DNA of 38,238 bases from Gammaproteobacteria bacterium. Lineage in GTDB: Bacteria; Pseudomonadota; Gammaproteobacteria; Pseudomonadales; Azotimanducaceae. The stretch's first letter is position 1; each line of letters starts with the position of its first letter. Below, one piece after another: positions 34,711-38,238 of the stretch. The notes under the pieces were generated by a model. The model saw only the letters and a list, made by a program, of their open reading frames with translations. It had not been told where the DNA came from and made no database searches. A program made the translations under genes and the position numbers. The stretch is from positions 1-38,238 of the forward strand of contig VXSY01000189.1 in the NCBI GenBank assembly GCA_009837725.1, written 5' to 3'.

Positions 34711-35609
34711 CGCGCGTCCTCCGTGTCGGCGGCAAGCGCCACGAAGATGTCCTCCAGGGAGGGTTTCGAGACGGAGAGCGCATCGAGTTCGATGCCTTGC
34801 TCGACGGCCCACGAGGTCAGGCGGTGCAGCGTTCGAGTGGGGGTGCCCGTTTGGACGGTGCAAAGGCCGTCCTCCATGGACGACGCCGCCTCGGGCAGTT
34901 CCGGCATGGCCGTACCCTCGGGGAGCCCGAAGCGGACGATGGTGGCATCGCTGGCGACGAGCTGCGCCGGCGTTCCTTCCGCGACGATCTCCCCACGCAC
35001 CAAGATGGCGACACGGTCGGCGAGCTGCGTGGCCTCGTCCATGTAGTGGGTCGTCAGCAGCACTGTCTTGCCGAGCTCCTTGAGGCCACGGATCATCTCC
35101 CAGGCGCCCCTCCGGGCAGAGGGGTCGAAACCGGTGGTGGGTTCATCGAGAAACAAGAGGTCCGGATTTCCGGCGAGGCCTATGGCGACATCAAGGCGGC
35201 GCTGCTGACCTCCGGAAAGGCGTTGCACCCGCAAGCCTCGCTGTTCGACCAAGCCCGTGGCGCGCAAGACCTCCTCCACAGGCAACGGGTTGGGGTAATA
35301 GCCTCGAAACAGCTCTATCGTCTCTTCGACGCTCAGGAAGCGCTCGATGCTGGTGGACTGCAGCACGATGCCGACGCGCTCCTTGAACCGCCGCTCGTGA
35401 CGACTCGGATCGTGGCCAAGCACGCGTGCGCTGCCTTGGGTGGGCGTCAGGTGGCCTTCCAGGATCTCCACGGTGGTGGTCTTGCCAGCGCCGTTCGGGC
35501 CGAGCAGTGCGAACACCTCGCCAGCGGCCACCTCGAAGTCAATGCCACGCACCGCCTCCACGGCGCCAAACGACTTGCACAGCCCTCGCACCTCAATCGC
35601 CGGCGCCAC
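34707..35609 (-). CDS. ABC-2 type transporter ATP-binding protein
   Basis: This 300-residue cytoplasmic ATPase has Walker A GPNGAGKTT at 37-45, signature LSGGQ at 131-135, Walker B L-L-F-L-D-E-P at 151-157 and H-loop His188. The layout resembles DrrA/CcmA-type ABC-2 ATPases, with a C-terminal extension after about residue 215 as in drug-export ATPases. The GTG at 35609 has AAGGAG six bases upstream and gives the usual start (A-P-A-I-E-V-R-G-L); an earlier GTG at 35630 would add seven residues. It is coupled to the permease by GTGA and diverges from the RND gene at 35687. Confidence 0.92.
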   Translation of the reverse strand: MAPAIEVRGLCKSFGAVEAVRGIDFEVAAGEVFALLGPNGAGKTTTVEILEGHLTPTQGSARVLGHDPSRHERRFKERVGIVLQSTSIERFLSVEETIELFRGYYPNPLPVEEVLRATGLVEQRGLRVQRLSGGQQRRLDVAIGLAGNPDLLFLDEPTTGFDPSARRGAWEMIRGLKELGKTVLLTTHYMDEATQLADRVAILVRGEIVAEGTPAQLVASDATIVRFGLPEGTAMPELPEAASSMEDGLCTVQTGTPTRTLHRLTSWAVEQGIELDALSVSKPSLEDIFVALAADTEDAR

Positions 35610-35686
35610 GGCACGCTCCTTGCGACCCACGGCGCGATTGTCCCATATCGCAGTCGAGCCCGGCGCAAACGAGTATGCTGACGCCC

Positions 35687-38238
35687 ATGATCGTCTCTCG
35701 CGCGGCCATTCGGCGTCCCGTCACGGTGGCGATGGCCTTTGTTGCCATGGTGATCGTCGGCGCCTTCGCCGGGGCGCGGATGTCGGTGGAGGAGTATCCA
35801 GACGAAGAGAAGCCCTATGTGGGTGTAGGGGTTCCGTACCAGTCCTCCTCGCCGCAGGAAATCGAGCGCAACGTGACCCGGCCAGTGGAGGAAATCCTTT
35901 CCACCCTGGGCGGCATCGACAGGATGTTCTCGCACACCCGCTCGGATTATGTGTGGGTCTCGATCGCGCTCGACGACGACCAAGACACCGCCACCAAGGG
36001 CATCGAAGCGAAGGAACTCGTCGAGAGCATCCGCCACCGACTGCCCGACGACATTCGCCACTTCAACATCCGCAATCGCGACGACGAGTCGGAGCCCATC
36101 CTGTCGTTCGTCGTTTCCGCGGCGGAACTCGGCTGGCTGGACGCCTGGAGGTTGCTCGACGCCCAGGTTCGCCAAGTGCTCGAACGCGTGCCCGGGGTCA
36201 ACTCCGTGCGCATCTTTGGCGGCGAGCAACGCTATGTTCGGGTGGCGCTGAATCCCGGACGCCTCGAAGCGCATGGCCTCGACGTGCTCGATGTAGAACG
36301 GCGGCTAGAGGCCGAGAACTTCCACCTTTCCGCCGGCCACATCGATCAGGCGCGCATCGAGACCCAGCTTCGCCCACTCGGTAAGTTCACCGAGATCCAG
36401 GACATACGCGACCTGCCGCTCAGCCCCGATCTCACCATCGGTGATGTAGCGGAAGTCACCTACGCCCCCCTCGACGAGTCCGACCAACGCCGGCTGAACG
36501 GCGAGGACGCATTGGGCCTGTCGGTGTACAAGAAGCCCGAAGCCAACCTGGTAGCGGTGGCCGAGGCGGTGGAGGAAGCAGCAGACGCCGCAGCCGAGCA
36601 CCCGGAACTTGCCGGCGCCACGTTCCTCACCGTCGGCAACAACGCGGAATCCGTCATACGCGCACTCGACAACCTGATCCAGAACGGCATCATCGGCGGC
36701 GTGCTGTCGGCGATTGTCCTGTTCGCTTTCATTCGACGCTTCATCCCTTCGCTGCTCATCGCCGCCACGGTGCCGCTGGCGCTCGTCGCCACGATGGGCG
36801 CGATGTATTTCGCCGGCCTCACCCTAAACGTACTCTCGCTGGTGGGGCTGATGCTCGCCGTGGGGCTGTTGGTGGACAACTCCGTCGTGGTGTCCGAGTC
36901 GATAGCCCTCAAGCGTCGCGAACACGGGCTCAGCCCTTATGAAGCCGCCGACCGAGGCGTCACGGAGGTGGGCACGGCCATCACCGCCGGCACCCTCACC
37001 ACCATCGTCGTGTTCGCTCCCACCGTGTTCCTCAACACCGTGGAATCCACCACCGCGCTCGCCAATGTCGCCATCCCGCTCTGCACCTCCATCGCCGCAT
37101 CGCTCTTGATTGCCACCACCTTGATTCCGGCCCTGCTGGCACGGCTCCCGGAGGGCAGGCGGGAGCCTCGGCACCGCGTCTTCGAGCGCTTGTCTGTCGT
37201 GTACGGCAAGGTGGTCCTGTTCACCTTGAAGCATCGCTACTCGGCACTCCTGGTGGCCGCATTGGTGGCAAGCGCCGGCTGGTTTGCCTATCGCCAACTG
37301 GACGTGAACATGAACCCGCAAAGCGATTCCGGCTCGCTGGAGCTTCGCTTCTGGGTGCGCGGCACGATGGCCCTGGAACGCATGGAGGGCATCGTTGACG
37401 AAGTGGAGGCATCCATTCTCGGCGCCCGCGAAGAACTCGGCATCGGCGATGTCTCCACCACGTTCGACTACGACCGCGGCAACATTTTCATGACCATGCG
37501 CGAAGACGGAAAATACGCAGCTTCGATCGTGCAGGATCGGATCTTGGAGATGATGCCGGATGTGCCCAACGTCAACTTCTATTTCCGCTCGAAGCGGCGT
37601 GGGCGGGACTACCGCGACGGCGACGGCGGCATCGGTGTGCGCCTGATCGGCGACTCCACGGCGCGATTGATGGATATCTCGGAAGAAATGATCGAGATAT
37701 TCGAAACCGTCCCCAACTTCACGAATGTACACACCCAATCCGAGTCCAGCCGACAGGACCTCGTCCTGCGCGTCAAGCCGGAACAGGCCGGCCAGCTTGG
37801 CGTGACGGCGCAGAACCTCGCCCGCAGCGTGTCGGTGGCGTTGGGCGGCGTGCAGATGCGGCGCGGACTGGACCACGGCAGTTGGGTGGACGACATCCAC
37901 CTCGAAATCGAGGATCGCGACGACATCCGCATCCAGGACTTGATGCGCCTGCCCATCTTTCTCCCAGACGGCGACACCGTGGCGCTAGAGGCGTTGGCGG
38001 ACGTGGAGTTCCAGCCATCCCTTCGCAGCATTCGCCGAGAGAACCGCGAAACCAACGTGACCGTCGAGTTCTCGCTGAAGGACATTACGCCGGCGGCTGC
38101 CCGCGCCGAGGTGGAAGCGTTGCTTGCGGGCTTCGAGATGCCCGCCGGCTACCGCTGGGAGATGGGGCGCGACTTCGACTTCGAGGCCGAGCAGTTCCGC
38201 GACATGCTGATCATGATCGGTGCCGCCATCCTGCTCGT
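35687..38238 (+). CDS. RND efflux permease, partial (runs off the window)
   Basis: The frame is open from ATG 35687 to the window end, so at least 850 residues are present and the stop is outside. It is a second RND permease: an N-terminal M-I-V-S-R-A-A-I-R-R-P-V-T helix 1, a large periplasmic loop, helices 2-6 (about 325-500) with the helix-4 motif A-V-G-L-L-V-D-N-S-V-V-V (Asp397, Asn398), then a second periplasmic loop to the end. The Asp-Asn pair is the same as in the 28222 permease, but the loops clearly differ. It lies divergent to the ABC-2 ATPase gene, separated by 77 bases. No adaptor is visible on this side within the window. The cargo is unknown. Confidence 0.9.
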   Translation, partial: MIVSRAAIRRPVTVAMAFVAMVIVGAFAGARMSVEEYPDEEKPYVGVGVPYQSSSPQEIERNVTRPVEEILSTLGGIDRMFSHTRSDYVWVSIALDDDQDTATKGIEAKELVESIRHRLPDDIRHFNIRNRDDESEPILSFVVSAAELGWLDAWRLLDAQVRQVLERVPGVNSVRIFGGEQRYVRVALNPGRLEAHGLDVLDVERRLEAENFHLSAGHIDQARIETQLRPLGKFTEIQDIRDLPLSPDLTIGDVAEVTYAPLDESDQRRLNGEDALGLSVYKKPEANLVAVAEAVEEAADAAAEHPELAGATFLTVGNNAESVIRALDNLIQNGIIGGVLSAIVLFAFIRRFIPSLLIAATVPLALVATMGAMYFAGLTLNVLSLVGLMLAVGLLVDNSVVVSESIALKRREHGLSPYEAADRGVTEVGTAITAGTLTTIVVFAPTVFLNTVESTTALANVAIPLCTSIAASLLIATTLIPALLARLPEGRREPRHRVFERLSVVYGKVVLFTLKHRYSALLVAALVASAGWFAYRQLDVNMNPQSDSGSLELRFWVRGTMALERMEGIVDEVEASILGAREELGIGDVSTTFDYDRGNIFMTMREDGKYAASIVQDRILEMMPDVPNVNFYFRSKRRGRDYRDGDGGIGVRLIGDSTARLMDISEEMIEIFETVPNFTNVHTQSESSRQDLVLRVKPEQAGQLGVTAQNLARSVSVALGGVQMRRGLDHGSWVDDIHLEIEDRDDIRIQDLMRLPIFLPDGDTVALEALADVEFQPSLRSIRRENRETNVTVEFSLKDITPAAARAEVEALLAGFEMPAGYRWEMGRDFDFEAEQFRDMLIMIGAAILL

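Noticed and set aside
35440-36384. Plus-strand open frame of 314 codons near the second RND gene
   Set aside because: It is out of frame with the RND permease that starts at 35687 and is Arg-rich; the RND frame has clear homology and stays open to the window end.

Overview
This window is GC-rich, densely coded, unbroken bacterial DNA. It looks like a Gram-negative proteobacterium: there are two RND efflux permeases, a lipoprotein-type membrane-fusion adaptor and secreted or periplasmic enzymes. Phytanoyl-CoA dioxygenase-family enzymes, Uma2, DUF29 and SnoaL-like proteins, plus short dispersed palindromic elements, fit an uncultured marine or host-associated lineage. That taxonomic guess is inference from gene content only. 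I saw no tRNA, rRNA, CRISPR array, transposase or integrase.

Layout. (1) 4-6264, plus strand: two ABC half-exporters, a 62-residue single-helix protein with a CxCxC tail, a DUF29 protein and an Nramp-related transporter, closed by a strong hairpin-plus-T-run terminator. (2) 6268-9351, minus strand: a secreted type-B carboxylesterase and a PhyH-type dioxygenase, separated by about 370 bp of repeat elements. (3) 9498-15456, plus strand: a fusion of RidA, five membrane helices and a staphylococcal-nuclease-like domain, then a 1386-residue SNF2 ATPase. (4) 15582-17132: an acyl-CoA carboxylase carboxyltransferase. (5) 17242-23843: a GC-poorer accessory island with a RapA-like SNF2 ATPase, an Hsp70-like ATPase, a decayed copy of the carboxylase 3' end, a broken RelB/YafQ toxin-antitoxin locus and a conserved hypothetical protein on the minus strand. 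(6) 23870-26744: a thiamine-diphosphate enzyme (minus) and, beyond a second copy of the dispersed element, a coupled pair of small alpha/beta-barrel and SnoaL-like proteins (plus). (7) 26829-31473: an RND adaptor and permease. (8) 31548-32896: a Uma2 nuclease-fold protein and a PD-(D/E)xK-like protein. (9) 32924-35609, minus: a second PhyH dioxygenase and an ABC-2 ATPase/permease pair. (10) 35687 to the end: a second RND permease that runs off the window.

The most interesting parts are the fusion protein with its catalytically degenerate nuclease-like end, and the RapA-like/Hsp70-like pair. That pair is bracketed by the intact 3' end of the carboxylase gene and a degraded copy of the same 3' end, as expected if a cassette was acquired at that gene end. 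Next to it lies a toxin-antitoxin locus with a one-base frameshift at the antitoxin start and a toxin that has lost its N-terminal half. A structured repeat of about 105-110 bp with two stem-loops occurs twice, about 17.7 kb apart, with 49 identical bases.
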